From: Bacillota bacterium | Lineage (GTDB): Bacteria; Bacillota; Clostridia; Lachnospirales; Lachnospiraceae | Assembly: GCA_023398375.1 (NCBI GenBank) | Contig: JAEWSH010000019.1 | Span: forward strand, 62,001 to 126,000 | Direction of reading: 5' to 3' | DNA length: 64,000 nucleotides | In this document: positions 16,827-25,636 of the stretch, piece after piece | How the letters are laid out: every line of letters begins with the position of its first letter | Position numbering within the stretch: the stretch's first letter is position 1 | Position numbers and translations under genes: made by a program | The notes under the pieces: generated by a model | Told to the model about the DNA's origin: nothing | The model's database searches: none | Seen by the model: the letters and a program-made list of their open reading frames with translations, nothing else

Positions 16827-17588
16827 ATGAATAAAGAAGAAAAAGATATCAAAGTCAGTAGTTTAAGGAAAGCAATTATGGTTCTGAATTGTTTCACCCA
16901 ATACCCTAAATTGGGAGTGACGCAGATCAGTAATATGCTTGGGCTAAATAAGAGCAATGTTTACAATATACTGTCAACTTATGAAGCAATGGGTTATCTG
17001 GAAAGAGATTATGAAACAGGGAAGTATCAGTTAGGGTTAGGAATCTTTACCCTCAGCAGGGCATTGGGAGACAGCTTTTCCATTACCAAGGTAGCGCAGC
17101 CCTACATGCAGGAAATGGCCAATCTTACCAATGAGAGGGTGTATTTAGGAATACCCCATGAAGACGAGGTTGTCTATCTGGAGGCATTTTATCCTGCGGA
17201 AAAAATGAGTCTGATGCGCTCATTGTTAGGTGAAAGAGCAAAAATGTATTGTACCGGTATCGGAAAAGCAATGCTTGCTTATCTGCCGGAAGAAAGAATT
17301 GAAGAATACTGCAGCCGTCCTTTGGAAGCTTTCACGGAAAATACAATAACGGACTCCATAAGATTACAAGAAGAATTAACTTGGATCAGAAAAAATGGAT
17401 ATGCAATCGATAGTATGGAACATGAGTTCGGAATCAAATGTATCGGTGCTCCTATATTTGACAAATCCGGGGAAATATGTGCTGCAATCAGTATTAGTGG
17501 TCCTTCTCTCAGGTTTACAGAGGAGAGAATAAAACAATTATATGAACTTTTAAAGAAATATATAAAAATTATACAGGAAAGAGTGTGA
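16827..17588 (+). CDS. IclR-family transcriptional regulator
   Basis: 253 aa. An N-terminal winged HTH (KLGVTQISNMLGLNKSNVYN) is followed by an IclR effector domain with the segments MYCTGIGKAMLAYLPEE, DSMEHEFGIKCIGAPIFD and ICAAISISGPSLRF. No clear Shine-Dalgarno site is seen before ATG 16827; an AAGGAG lies about 30 bp upstream. It leads the operon with the sialidase-like protein, aldolase, TTT transporter and FucI-like isomerase, and most likely regulates it in response to a sugar acid or intermediate (inference). Confidence 0.93.
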   Translation: MNKEEKDIKVSSLRKAIMVLNCFTQYPKLGVTQISNMLGLNKSNVYNILSTYEAMGYLERDYETGKYQLGLGIFTLSRALGDSFSITKVAQPYMQEMANLTNERVYLGIPHEDEVVYLEAFYPAEKMSLMRSLLGERAKMYCTGIGKAMLAYLPEERIEEYCSRPLEAFTENTITDSIRLQEELTWIRKNGYAIDSMEHEFGIKCIGAPIFDKSGEICAAISISGPSLRFTEERIKQLYELLKKYIKIIQERV

Positions 17589-17632
17589 GAAGTAATTATA
17601 AGCAGCATGTGGAAAGGTGAAGTAGTAAGAAA

Positions 17633-18670
17633 ATGGGAAAATACTTGAAAGAAGGAAAGAAGGAACTGGTCTTTCCGATTGGATCAATGGAATTTAAAAT
17701 ATGTCATGCTTCCAATATCTGCAGCATGAAGAATGGAAATTTAATAGCAGCATGGTTTGCCGGGGAGAAAGAAGGGAGCGATGATATCGCAATCTGGAGT
17801 TCGCGTCTGGAGAATTCCAGTTGGAGTACACCTGTAAAGGTAGCGTATGATATAGAAGAGCCTCATTGGAATCCGGTTTTTTACCAGAGAGAAGATGGCG
17901 AATTGCTTCTTTTTTATAAAGTAAGCAGGAAAATCAGTGAATGGTATACCAAAGTAAGAGTGTCACATGATTTTGGAATTACATTTTCAGATGCGAAGGA
18001 ATTGGTAAGCGGAGATCGAGGCGGACGTGGTCCGGTCCGATGTAAAGTAATCACACTTTCAGACGGGAGCATGTTAGCGGGAAATTCTGTAGAAACAGGC
18101 ATCTGGACAGCGTATGCAGATCGTTCAACAGATGGAGGAAATACCTGGAAGCTTAGCGGCCCGGTTACTATAGATGTAGAATATAGCGGAGAAAATACTG
18201 CTGGAAATAGTAAGATCGAGGTGTCTGCACAATCATTTTATGGAAGAGGTGTGATTCAGCCAACCCTTTGGGAATCGGAAGCAGGGCAGGTACATATGCT
18301 TCTGAGAAGTACGGAAGGCTTATTATATCGTGCGGATTCATCAGATTATGGTCAGACATGGGGGAAGGCATATCCGACAGAACTTCCAAACAATAACAGC
18401 GGAATCGATGTAGTAAAATGCATGGATGGTCTTTTGGTCCTATGCATGAATCCGGTTTCAGAGAACTGGGGTCCAAGAACTCCAATTATATTAATGACAT
18501 CAGCAGATAATGGAATTACATGGGAACAGGAAGCTGTTCTGGAAGATCAGGCTGGTGAATATTCATATCCGTCCATAATATCGGTAGCCGATCAGTTATA
18601 TATCACATATACCTATGATCGGAAAACGATTGCTTATTGGAAATTTGATCGAAAGGAGGTACAGGAGTAA
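17633..18670 (+). CDS. BNR-repeat sialidase-like protein
   Basis: 345 aa with no signal peptide, so cytoplasmic. Four Asp-box-like motifs (S-x-D-x-G-x-T-W/F) are seen: SHDFGITF, STDGGNTW, SSDYGQTW and SADNGITW. The N-terminal part (SNICSMKNGNLIAAWFAGEKEGSDDIAIW) is typical of the BNR_2/exo-alpha-sialidase group. Such six-bladed propellers include sialidases and other glycosidases or lyases, so the reaction is not certain. It overlaps the next gene by one base (TAATG) and is clearly co-expressed with it. Confidence 0.8.
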   Translation: MGKYLKEGKKELVFPIGSMEFKICHASNICSMKNGNLIAAWFAGEKEGSDDIAIWSSRLENSSWSTPVKVAYDIEEPHWNPVFYQREDGELLLFYKVSRKISEWYTKVRVSHDFGITFSDAKELVSGDRGGRGPVRCKVITLSDGSMLAGNSVETGIWTAYADRSTDGGNTWKLSGPVTIDVEYSGENTAGNSKIEVSAQSFYGRGVIQPTLWESEAGQVHMLLRSTEGLLYRADSSDYGQTWGKAYPTELPNNNSGIDVVKCMDGLLVLCMNPVSENWGPRTPIILMTSADNGITWEQEAVLEDQAGEYSYPSIISVADQLYITYTYDRKTIAYWKFDRKEVQE

Positions 18671-19587
18671 TGGGAAACAATATTTTTCCGGGGGGTGTAT
18701 GGCCGGTCATGCTGACTCCTTTTACATTAGACAATAGCGTTGACTACCCAGCACTTGAAAGTTTAATTGAATGGTATATCGATAACGGCGTTTCTGGGTT
18801 ATTTGCTGTGTGTCAGTCTAGTGAAATGTTTTTCTTAAGTTTGGAAGAGCGTGTTGCTATTGCTAAGTTCGTAAAAGAAAAAGCAGGCGGAAGAGTTCCT
18901 GTGATTGCATCAGGACATATCTCTGATGCATTGGATGAGCAGATAAAGGAATTGACAAAAATTGCAGAAACAGGGGTAGATGCTGTCATTCTTATTACGA
19001 ACCGTCTTGCAAAACAGGAAGAAAGTGATACTATATGGATCTCAAATCTGGAAAAAGTATTAGAGCAGCTTCCAACAGATTTGAAATTAGGATTTTATGA
19101 ATGTCCATATCCTTACAAGCGTGTTCTTAGTAAAGAAGCTACCAAATGGTGTGCTCAGACGAATCGTTTTTATTTTTTGAAGGATACAAGCTGTGATAGG
19201 AAGAACATATCGGACAAACTCGAAGTGTGTGCAGGAACTAATTTGAAATTATATAATGCAAATACAGCTACGTTATTAGAATCGCTGCAAGCAGGAGCAG
19301 CCGGATACAGCGGTGTTATGGCAAATATGCAATGTAAGTTATATGCCAGATTAACAGCAGACTATGCAAAAGATGATGTAAGCGGATTGGCAGATATGTT
19401 GACACTTTGTGCACTGATCGAATATCAGTGCTATCCAGTCAATGCCAAGTATTATCTGCAACAGGAAGGCCTTGCTTTGGAAACGGTGTGCAGAACAAAA
19501 AGTAATATGTTACTGACAGAAACTTTTCAAAAAGAAATGGCGGTATTAAAACGAATCACTCGTAAATTGGAAAAGAAATATTTATAA
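18670..19587 (+). CDS. DapA/NanA-family aldolase or lyase
   Basis: 305 aa, class I TIM-barrel aldolase. The Schiff-base lysine is in FLKDTSCD (K171) and the conserved tyrosine in LGFYECPYPY (Y143). The N-terminal GGVWPVMLTPFT is typical of the family. The usual GTTGE-type pyruvate/ketoacid segment is replaced by CQSSEMFFLS, which points to a non-housekeeping substrate. Members split N-acetylneuraminate or 2-keto-3-deoxy sugar acids to pyruvate. In this operon it could act on a keto-acid released by the BNR protein (inference). Confidence 0.85.
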   Translation: MGNNIFPGGVWPVMLTPFTLDNSVDYPALESLIEWYIDNGVSGLFAVCQSSEMFFLSLEERVAIAKFVKEKAGGRVPVIASGHISDALDEQIKELTKIAETGVDAVILITNRLAKQEESDTIWISNLEKVLEQLPTDLKLGFYECPYPYKRVLSKEATKWCAQTNRFYFLKDTSCDRKNISDKLEVCAGTNLKLYNANTATLLESLQAGAAGYSGVMANMQCKLYARLTADYAKDDVSGLADMLTLCALIEYQCYPVNAKYYLQQEGLALETVCRTKSNMLLTETFQKEMAVLKRITRKLEKKYL

Positions 19588-19603
19588 GTATCAGGAGGGA
19601 ATT

Positions 19604-20575
19604 ATGTTTAAGAAATTAGTATCAGTTGTATTATGTATTGCAATGGCAGCGACTATGATTACAGGTTGTGGTGCCAAAGAAGGAAAATATCCATCAGATA
19701 ATATTGAAGTAATCGTTCCAAAAGCAGCAGGCGGCGGAACAGATACATCCACACGTGGTTTACTTACCTTTATGGAAAAGAACATGGAAGGTGCTAAATT
19801 CAATGTAACAAATAACGCTGATGGAGGCGGTATTACAGGTATGGTAGCAACATCAGAAGCAAAAACAGATGGCTATACTTTAGGCGCAGTTACAGTAGAA
19901 TTAGATATGTTCTGTTTCCAGGGGAAAACAGACCTGACATTTGAAAAATATGATGCGATCGCAATGCCTATTGCAGCGCCGGCAGCATTGATTGTACAGG
20001 CAGATGCACCATATAATTCTATTGATGAATTTGTTACTTATTGCAAGGAAAATCCGGAAGCAGTACAAGTGGGAAATTCAGGAAGCGGTGCTATCTGGGA
20101 TATCGCAACTTACTTATTTGAGCAGGAATATGGTGTTTCTGTCACACATGTACCATATCCGAATGGAACAGCTGATATAGCAGCAGCATTGACAGGCGGA
20201 CATATTGACGCGACACTGGCAGATCCTTCCAGCTTCATGACTCAGATCGAAGCAGGAACATTAAAATGTCTCGGGGTAATGGCAGCAGAACGTACAAGCC
20301 TGCTTCCGGAAGTACCTACATTTACAGAAGAAGGACATGATTTAGTAGTTCGTGCATGGGCAGCTTTAGTAGCACCAAAGGGAATGGATGCAGAAAAATT
20401 ACAGGTACTTCGTGATGCGGCAAAAGCAGCTTTAGATTCCGATGAATGTAAAGAATATTTCAAATCACAGGGAATTGATCCTGTTAGCTATGTAGGAGAT
20501 GAAGCATATCAGATCATGAAGGATGATTATGAAATGTATAAAAATGTATTTGAAACTTATGATTTTAGTGAATAA
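19604..20575 (+). CDS. tctC: Tripartite tricarboxylate transporter substrate-binding lipoprotein (TctC family)
   Basis: 323 aa. A signal peptide ends in a lipobox (TMITGCG, lipid-modified C22). The mature part shows TctC features: NIEVIVPKAAGGGTDTSTR near the start and GNSGSGAIWDIATYLF, then GGHIDATLADPSSF. TctC-type proteins bind carboxylated ligands and present them to the TctAB membrane complex. With a sialidase-like and an aldolase gene upstream, the ligand may be a sugar acid rather than a tricarboxylate (inference). A hairpin after the stop may raise its level over the membrane genes. Confidence 0.92.
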   Translation: MFKKLVSVVLCIAMAATMITGCGAKEGKYPSDNIEVIVPKAAGGGTDTSTRGLLTFMEKNMEGAKFNVTNNADGGGITGMVATSEAKTDGYTLGAVTVELDMFCFQGKTDLTFEKYDAIAMPIAAPAALIVQADAPYNSIDEFVTYCKENPEAVQVGNSGSGAIWDIATYLFEQEYGVSVTHVPYPNGTADIAAALTGGHIDATLADPSSFMTQIEAGTLKCLGVMAAERTSLLPEVPTFTEEGHDLVVRAWAALVAPKGMDAEKLQVLRDAAKAALDSDECKEYFKSQGIDPVSYVGDEAYQIMKDDYEMYKNVFETYDFSE

Positions 20576-20587
20576 TAAGAGCAGCTA

Positions 20588-20632
20588 GAAAGTATCGGCA
20601 GGTGATTAAATGCAATCATCTGTCGTGGCTTT
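20588..20632 (+). promoter_or_regulatory. Intercistronic hairpin between tctC and tctB
   Basis: GAAAG..CGGCAGGTGATT pairs with AATCATCTGTCG..CTTTC around an AAATGC loop. There is no T-run, so it is more likely an mRNA-stabilising or attenuating hairpin than a terminator. Confidence 0.55.
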
Positions 20633-20647
20633 CCATGGAGTGTAGCT

Positions 20648-21118
20648 ATGACGAATATGAAAAAATGTAATTATGTGATTTCAATGATTGCAGCAATCAT
20701 TGGGGTAGTTATCCTGTCACTTTCTTCAAAATTAGGAATCGGATTAAAACAAAAGGGCGGGATCGAAGCCGGAACCTGGCCTGCGATCATGGGGGCCATT
20801 TTAATGATATCAGCATTGATTTTATTAGGAATGACACTAGTGAATAAGAAGAAGTATGAAGAAATGGAAGTACTGCTTACACTTCCGGCAAATATCAGAG
20901 TATATCTCATGATGGGAATCTTCGTAATTTATTGTGCGGTATTGCGGGTCTTAGGACTTTATTTATCTATTCTGTTCCTGATTCCTACTATTATGGTTAT
21001 GATAGGGGAACGAAATAAGAAAAAAATAGCGATTGTGACTTTTGGAACCATTTTAGGTATCTTTCTTATCTTTGGATTGATTCTGGGTACCAAATTACCG
21101 CAGCCGATTTGGACGTAA
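20648..21118 (+). CDS. tctB: Tripartite tricarboxylate transporter small membrane subunit (TctB family)
   Basis: 156 aa with four predicted helices (about residues 10-28, 45-62, 80-105 and 120-150). It is hydrophobic throughout and has the GLKQKGGIEAGTWP segment typical of TctB after helix 1. It forms the membrane part of the importer with TctA, encoded 14 bp downstream. The ATG follows a GGAGTG site. Confidence 0.88.
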   Translation: MTNMKKCNYVISMIAAIIGVVILSLSSKLGIGLKQKGGIEAGTWPAIMGAILMISALILLGMTLVNKKKYEEMEVLLTLPANIRVYLMMGIFVIYCAVLRVLGLYLSILFLIPTIMVMIGERNKKKIAIVTFGTILGIFLIFGLILGTKLPQPIWT

Positions 21119-21132
21119 AGGAGGACAGATAA

Positions 21133-22635
21133 ATGTTAAATAATATAATAGAAGCTTTTTCAAGTGCTGTTTCTCCAATGACTATACTATTACTGCTAGC
21201 AGGTACCGGAGCGGGTATCCTAATAGGTGCCATGCCAGGATTATCCGTAAATATGGGAATCGCACTCCTGTATCCATTGACATTTTCCTTTGATGGAGTA
21301 ACCGGAATCATAATGCTTTTGGGCGTTTATTGTGGTGCGATCTACGGAGGGAGCATCTCTGCAATTCTGTTAAATACACCGGGAACTCCGGCATCGGCCG
21401 CTACTACATTAGACGGATATCCGATGGCGAATAAGATGGGGCAGCCCGGGCGAGCCTTGGGATTGTCTACGATGGCAAGCACCTTTGGCGGCGTGTTCAG
21501 TGCAATCTGCCTTATGATATTTGCTCCCCAGCTGGCAAAGGTTGCTTTGACATTTTCAAAGACGGAGTACTTCGCATTGGCACTTTTTGGTATCAGTATC
21601 ATAACAAGCGTATCGTCAGGTTCTGTCTTAAAAGGTCTGATGGGCGGAGCTTTGGGACTCTTTATCGGAACGATAGGGATTGATGGAATGACAGGTCAGA
21701 TGCGATTTACTTTGGGATCTACTTATCTCTTAGGTGGAATATCATTTATTCCGATTTTGATTGGATTGTTCGCATTCTCCCAGGTGTTAACATCTGTTGA
21801 GAACAGCTATAGTGAAGTCTTTGAAAAGAGGAGTATTAAAATAAATAAGGTATTACCTGATTTTAGTGATATCAAAAGAGTATTTGTAACGATGCTGCGT
21901 TCTTCTGTGATTGGTACCTTTATCGGATGCATTCCGGGAACCGGCGGGGATATTTCTTCGTTTATCTGTTATGATCAGGCAAAAAAATGGTCTAAACATA
22001 AAGATAACTTTGGTAATGGTGAACCGGAGGGAATCGTAGCATGTGAAGCAGGTAATAATGCAGTTTCGGGTGGAGCCATGATCCCTATGCTGACGTTAGG
22101 AATTCCAGGAGACGGTGCTACTGCGATTCTGCTGGGAGCGCTGATGGTAAAAGGAATCGCGCCAGGTCCATTACTTTTTACGAACCAGCCGATCCAGGTA
22201 TATACTATTTTTCTGGGATTATTGATGGCTAATATTGTTATGGGTGCCTTTGGTTTTTCATTGATCAAAGTATTTTCTAAAGTAATCAATGTACCAAAGG
22301 AGATTTTAATACCGATTATTTTTGTTATGACATTTGTCGGAACGTATTCTTATAATCATTCCATGACAGATGTTTATGTAATGGTATTTTTTGGATTCCT
22401 TGGATACTTCATGAATAAGACCCAGTTTTCTATGTCTGCAATTATCCTGGGAATTATTTTGGGCGGAACGGCAGAACAGAATTTCAGCGGATCGTTGATC
22501 ATGAGTAATGGAAACTTTTCAATTTTCTTTACCAGGCCAATCTGCTGCTTCTTCCTCATAATATCTGCGCTTTCTTTATTATCGCCGCTTTACAGCCCAT
22601 TGTTAAAGAAAGTAATACAAAAAAAGACAGCTTGA
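21133..22635 (+). CDS. tctA: Tripartite tricarboxylate transporter large membrane subunit (TctA family)
   Basis: 500 aa, about 11-12 transmembrane helices. Conserved TctA segments are present: GILIGAMPGLSVNMGIALLYPL near the N-terminus, GVYCGAIYGGSISAILLNTPGTPASAATTLDGYPM and IGCIPGTGGDISSFI, and TLGIPGDGATAILLGALMVKGIAPGP. AAAGGAGGA precedes the ATG. It drives secondary, ion-coupled uptake of the TctC-bound carboxylate. Confidence 0.94.
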   Translation: MLNNIIEAFSSAVSPMTILLLLAGTGAGILIGAMPGLSVNMGIALLYPLTFSFDGVTGIIMLLGVYCGAIYGGSISAILLNTPGTPASAATTLDGYPMANKMGQPGRALGLSTMASTFGGVFSAICLMIFAPQLAKVALTFSKTEYFALALFGISIITSVSSGSVLKGLMGGALGLFIGTIGIDGMTGQMRFTLGSTYLLGGISFIPILIGLFAFSQVLTSVENSYSEVFEKRSIKINKVLPDFSDIKRVFVTMLRSSVIGTFIGCIPGTGGDISSFICYDQAKKWSKHKDNFGNGEPEGIVACEAGNNAVSGGAMIPMLTLGIPGDGATAILLGALMVKGIAPGPLLFTNQPIQVYTIFLGLLMANIVMGAFGFSLIKVFSKVINVPKEILIPIIFVMTFVGTYSYNHSMTDVYVMVFFGFLGYFMNKTQFSMSAIILGIILGGTAEQNFSGSLIMSNGNFSIFFTRPICCFFLIISALSLLSPLYSPLLKKVIQKKTA

Positions 22636-22735
22636 GGAAATAATTGTGATAATAGATTATTTTGAAAATCACCAACTATATAAAAACAATCTGGAACTTT
22701 AGTTTTAAAAATCAAGGCAGATCAGGAGAATAAGG

Positions 22736-24529
22736 ATGAAAGAAAATAGATTGATCGGAGATTATCCGGTAATAGGAATTCGCCCTATCATTGATGCCAG
22801 ACAGGGCATGCTGGACGTCAGGGGCTCTTTGGAAGAGCAGACAATGAAGATGGCAGAAGCAGCAGGAAGATTAATTCGTGAAAATGTATGCTACTCCAAC
22901 GGCGAGCCGGTTAAGGTAGTGATTGCGGAAAAGACGATAGGTCGTGTCGCAGAAGCAGCACTTTGTGCAAAACAGTTTAAAAATGAAGGTGTAGATATTA
23001 CTCTTTCGGTTACACCTTGCTGGTGCTATGGTTCTGAAACAATGGATATGGACCCGATGACAATTAAGGCAGTATGGGGATTAAATGCTACCGAAAGGCC
23101 AGGTGCTGTCTACCTGGCAAGTGTTCTGGCGGCTTATGCGAGAAAAGGACTTCCTGCGTTTGGAATTTATGGACAAAATGTACAGGAAAAAGATGATAAT
23201 ACGATACCGGAAGATGTGTCTGAGAAAATACTTCGTTTTGCGAGAGGTGCAGTAGCTGCAGCTACTATGAGAGGAAAATCATATCTTCAGATCGGTGCTA
23301 CCTGTATGGGAATATCCGGATCCAGTATTGATCCCGATTTTTTCGAAGAATATTTAGGAATGCGGGTAGAATCCGTAGATGAAGTAGAAGTTTTGAGAAG
23401 AATCGAACAGGGAATTTTTGATCAGGAAGAATATAAAAAGGCGTTGGCATGGACGAAAAAGAACTGTCCGGAAGGTTTTGATAAAAACCCGGAATATGCG
23501 CAGAAGTCAAAAGAAGAAAAAGAGAAAGATTGGGAATTTACCATTAAGTGTGCCTGTATTATCAAGGATTTGATGAATGGAAATTCCAAGCTGCCGGAAG
23601 GCCGTGAGGAAGAAGCATTAGGACATAATGCATTGGCAGCTGGTTTCCAGGGACAAAGACAGTGGACAGATTATTATCCGAATACAGATTTTGCAGAAGC
23701 CATATTGAACACCTCCTTTGACTGGAATGGAGCAAGGGAACCCTATATTCTGGCAACAGAAAATGATACATTAAATGCTGTCAGCATGTTATTGCTCAAA
23801 CTTTTAACGAACCGTGCACAGATGTTTGCTGATGTGAGAACCTGCTGGTCTGCAGAAGCTGTCAAAAAAGCAACGGGATATGAGTTGGAAGGAAAAGCAA
23901 AAGAGGCTCAGGGATTCATTCATCTGATCAATTCCGGTGCATGCTGCATGGATGCCTGTGGAGAAGTAAAGGACGAAAACGGCAACGGGGTCTTCAAGCC
24001 ATTCTGGGAAATGGAAGAAGAGGATGTCAATGCTTGTTTAAACGCGACACAGTGGTGTGCAGCTGATTTGGGATATTTCCGTGGCGGCGGGTATTCGTCC
24101 CGATTTTTAACAAAGGCAGAAATGCCGGTGACAATGGTTCGTATGAATATCGTAAAGGGTGTAGGCCCGGTTATGCAGATAGCGGAAGGATATACCATAA
24201 CACTGCCGGAAGAGGTGTCAGAGCACATTTGGAAGAGAACTGATTATACATGGCCTTGCACTTGGTTCGTGCCGAAGGTGACTGGAGAAGGTACATTCAA
24301 AACGGCATATGACGTCATGAATAACTGGGGCGCAAACCACGGGGCAATCAGTTATGGTCATGTCGGGGCAGATATGATAACATTATGCTCCATGCTTCGA
24401 ATTCCTGTTTGTATGCATAACGTATCGGAAGAAAAGATTTTCCGTCCGGCTTGCTGGAATGCCTACGGCATGGATAAAGAAGGACAGGATTACAGAGCCT
24501 GTGAAGCATACGGCCCATTGTACCGGTAA
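22736..24529 (+). CDS. fucI: L-fucose isomerase-like protein
   Basis: 597 aa, the length of FucI. Recognisable FucI features include IGIRPIIDARQG at the N-terminus, TPCWCYGSETMDMDP, AFGIYGQNVQEKD and the metal-site ATENDTLNAVS region, with WGANHGAISYGHVGAD near the C-terminus. FucI interconverts L-fucose with L-fuculose (also D-arabinose/D-ribulose) using Mn2+. No fuculokinase or fuculose-phosphate aldolase is adjacent, so the aldose served in this operon is uncertain. CAGGAGAATAAG precedes the ATG. Last gene of the IclR operon. Confidence 0.9.
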   Translation: MKENRLIGDYPVIGIRPIIDARQGMLDVRGSLEEQTMKMAEAAGRLIRENVCYSNGEPVKVVIAEKTIGRVAEAALCAKQFKNEGVDITLSVTPCWCYGSETMDMDPMTIKAVWGLNATERPGAVYLASVLAAYARKGLPAFGIYGQNVQEKDDNTIPEDVSEKILRFARGAVAAATMRGKSYLQIGATCMGISGSSIDPDFFEEYLGMRVESVDEVEVLRRIEQGIFDQEEYKKALAWTKKNCPEGFDKNPEYAQKSKEEKEKDWEFTIKCACIIKDLMNGNSKLPEGREEEALGHNALAAGFQGQRQWTDYYPNTDFAEAILNTSFDWNGAREPYILATENDTLNAVSMLLLKLLTNRAQMFADVRTCWSAEAVKKATGYELEGKAKEAQGFIHLINSGACCMDACGEVKDENGNGVFKPFWEMEEEDVNACLNATQWCAADLGYFRGGGYSSRFLTKAEMPVTMVRMNIVKGVGPVMQIAEGYTITLPEEVSEHIWKRTDYTWPCTWFVPKVTGEGTFKTAYDVMNNWGANHGAISYGHVGADMITLCSMLRIPVCMHNVSEEKIFRPACWNAYGMDKEGQDYRACEAYGPLYR

Positions 24530-24614
24530 TACCGGTTTCCTTTTTAGATGAAAGATGATACAAGGCTAAAAGACTCAAGCAAAGACATCCATTTGCCATT
24601 CAGCCTCATCACAT

Positions 24615-24660
24615 AAAAAATCTCTATTTCTTTGATAAGCGAAGAAATTAGAGATTTTTT
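24615..24660. terminator. Terminator between convergent fucI and merR-type genes
   Basis: AAAAAATCTCTA-TTTCTT pairs with AAGAAATTAGAGATTTTTT around GATAAGC. A- and T-tracts on both sides allow termination in both directions. A shorter ACCGGT-TA-ACCGGT-like hairpin overlaps the fucI stop. Confidence 0.8.
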
Positions 24661-24784
24661 CTGTTGGTCCGAGAAAATTATCCTATGCTGTGGAAAAATA
24701 AATTTTAATATCTGATTCCATTTGTCAATGTCTGCAATAGAATTCCTTTAGCAACAACAATACAAGGCAATATTTTGCCAGCTT

Positions 24785-25612
24785 TTAAATAGGGTGAATT
24801 GGTATTTGGATTTCGGTTACAAATTTTTTGGTATCATCAGTTATCCCGTAATCTATCATCGCAATTTCTTTGGAAAATCCTGTAATACGCAATTTGTGAT
24901 ACGTTATAAAATCAGCCAGCTTTTCGTATTGTGCAGCGGCGTCCCTGTGGCTTCCACAAAATCGCAGTGTTACACAGGTTTCTTCCTGTATTTCATCTAT
25001 TGTCCCAGCATAGACATCTTCATGGTCTAAAAGAAGAAAAACCATATCATATTTGTCATATTGTGCATTTAATAGTTTTTCTTCTGATATTCCTACGCCT
25101 ACTTTCCCAAGAAACACAACCGTATCTTGCTGATATTGCTCCAGCTGTCGGATAGAGGTTTCTAAATCAAGGTAAGATTTTATTGAGAGAGTATTTTGTA
25201 TCCATGCAATACGTCGTGCAGCAATCTGTTTAATGTGAATAGTATCAAGTTCAGAAGAAAGAGCATCTTGAATCTGTTTCAGGCGATGTTCTATTTTATT
25301 TTCGATAATTTTCAATTCATTTTGCTTGCGAATAACGATCTCTTTCTGCTGCTGTAGCAATATCTGCATTTTATCAACATCTCGACTATTTAGAAAATCT
25401 GCAATTTGTTCTAATGGCATATCCAGTACACGTAAATATCGAATCGTATTAAGACATTCAAACTGGCGTGTACTGTAATAGCGATAACCCGTTTCATCGT
25501 CAATATATTCCGGCTGCAATAGTCCTGCTTTCTCGTAGTGGCGCAGGGAGCCAACACTTAAATGAAACATCTTTGCAACATCGCCAATTTGAAATAATCC
25601 GTTTTTTTCCAT
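24785..25612 (-). CDS. MerR-family regulator with GyrI-like ligand domain (BmrR type)
   Basis: 275 aa. The N-terminal MerR HTH reads FQIGDVAKMFHLSVGSLRHY, then LLQPEYIDDETGYRYYSTRQ. A dimerisation coiled coil (~80-120) and a C-terminal GyrI/effector-binding domain (~125-275) follow. This is the BmrR-like layout that senses cationic drugs. It is encoded 24 bp downstream of a MATE pump on the same strand, so it probably controls that pump from the same transcript. Confidence 0.9.
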   Translation of the reverse strand: MEKNGLFQIGDVAKMFHLSVGSLRHYEKAGLLQPEYIDDETGYRYYSTRQFECLNTIRYLRVLDMPLEQIADFLNSRDVDKMQILLQQQKEIVIRKQNELKIIENKIEHRLKQIQDALSSELDTIHIKQIAARRIAWIQNTLSIKSYLDLETSIRQLEQYQQDTVVFLGKVGVGISEEKLLNAQYDKYDMVFLLLDHEDVYAGTIDEIQEETCVTLRFCGSHRDAAAQYEKLADFITYHKLRITGFSKEIAMIDYGITDDTKKFVTEIQIPIHPI

Positions 25613-25636
25613 TCGCTTAATTCTCCTATCCGAAAC

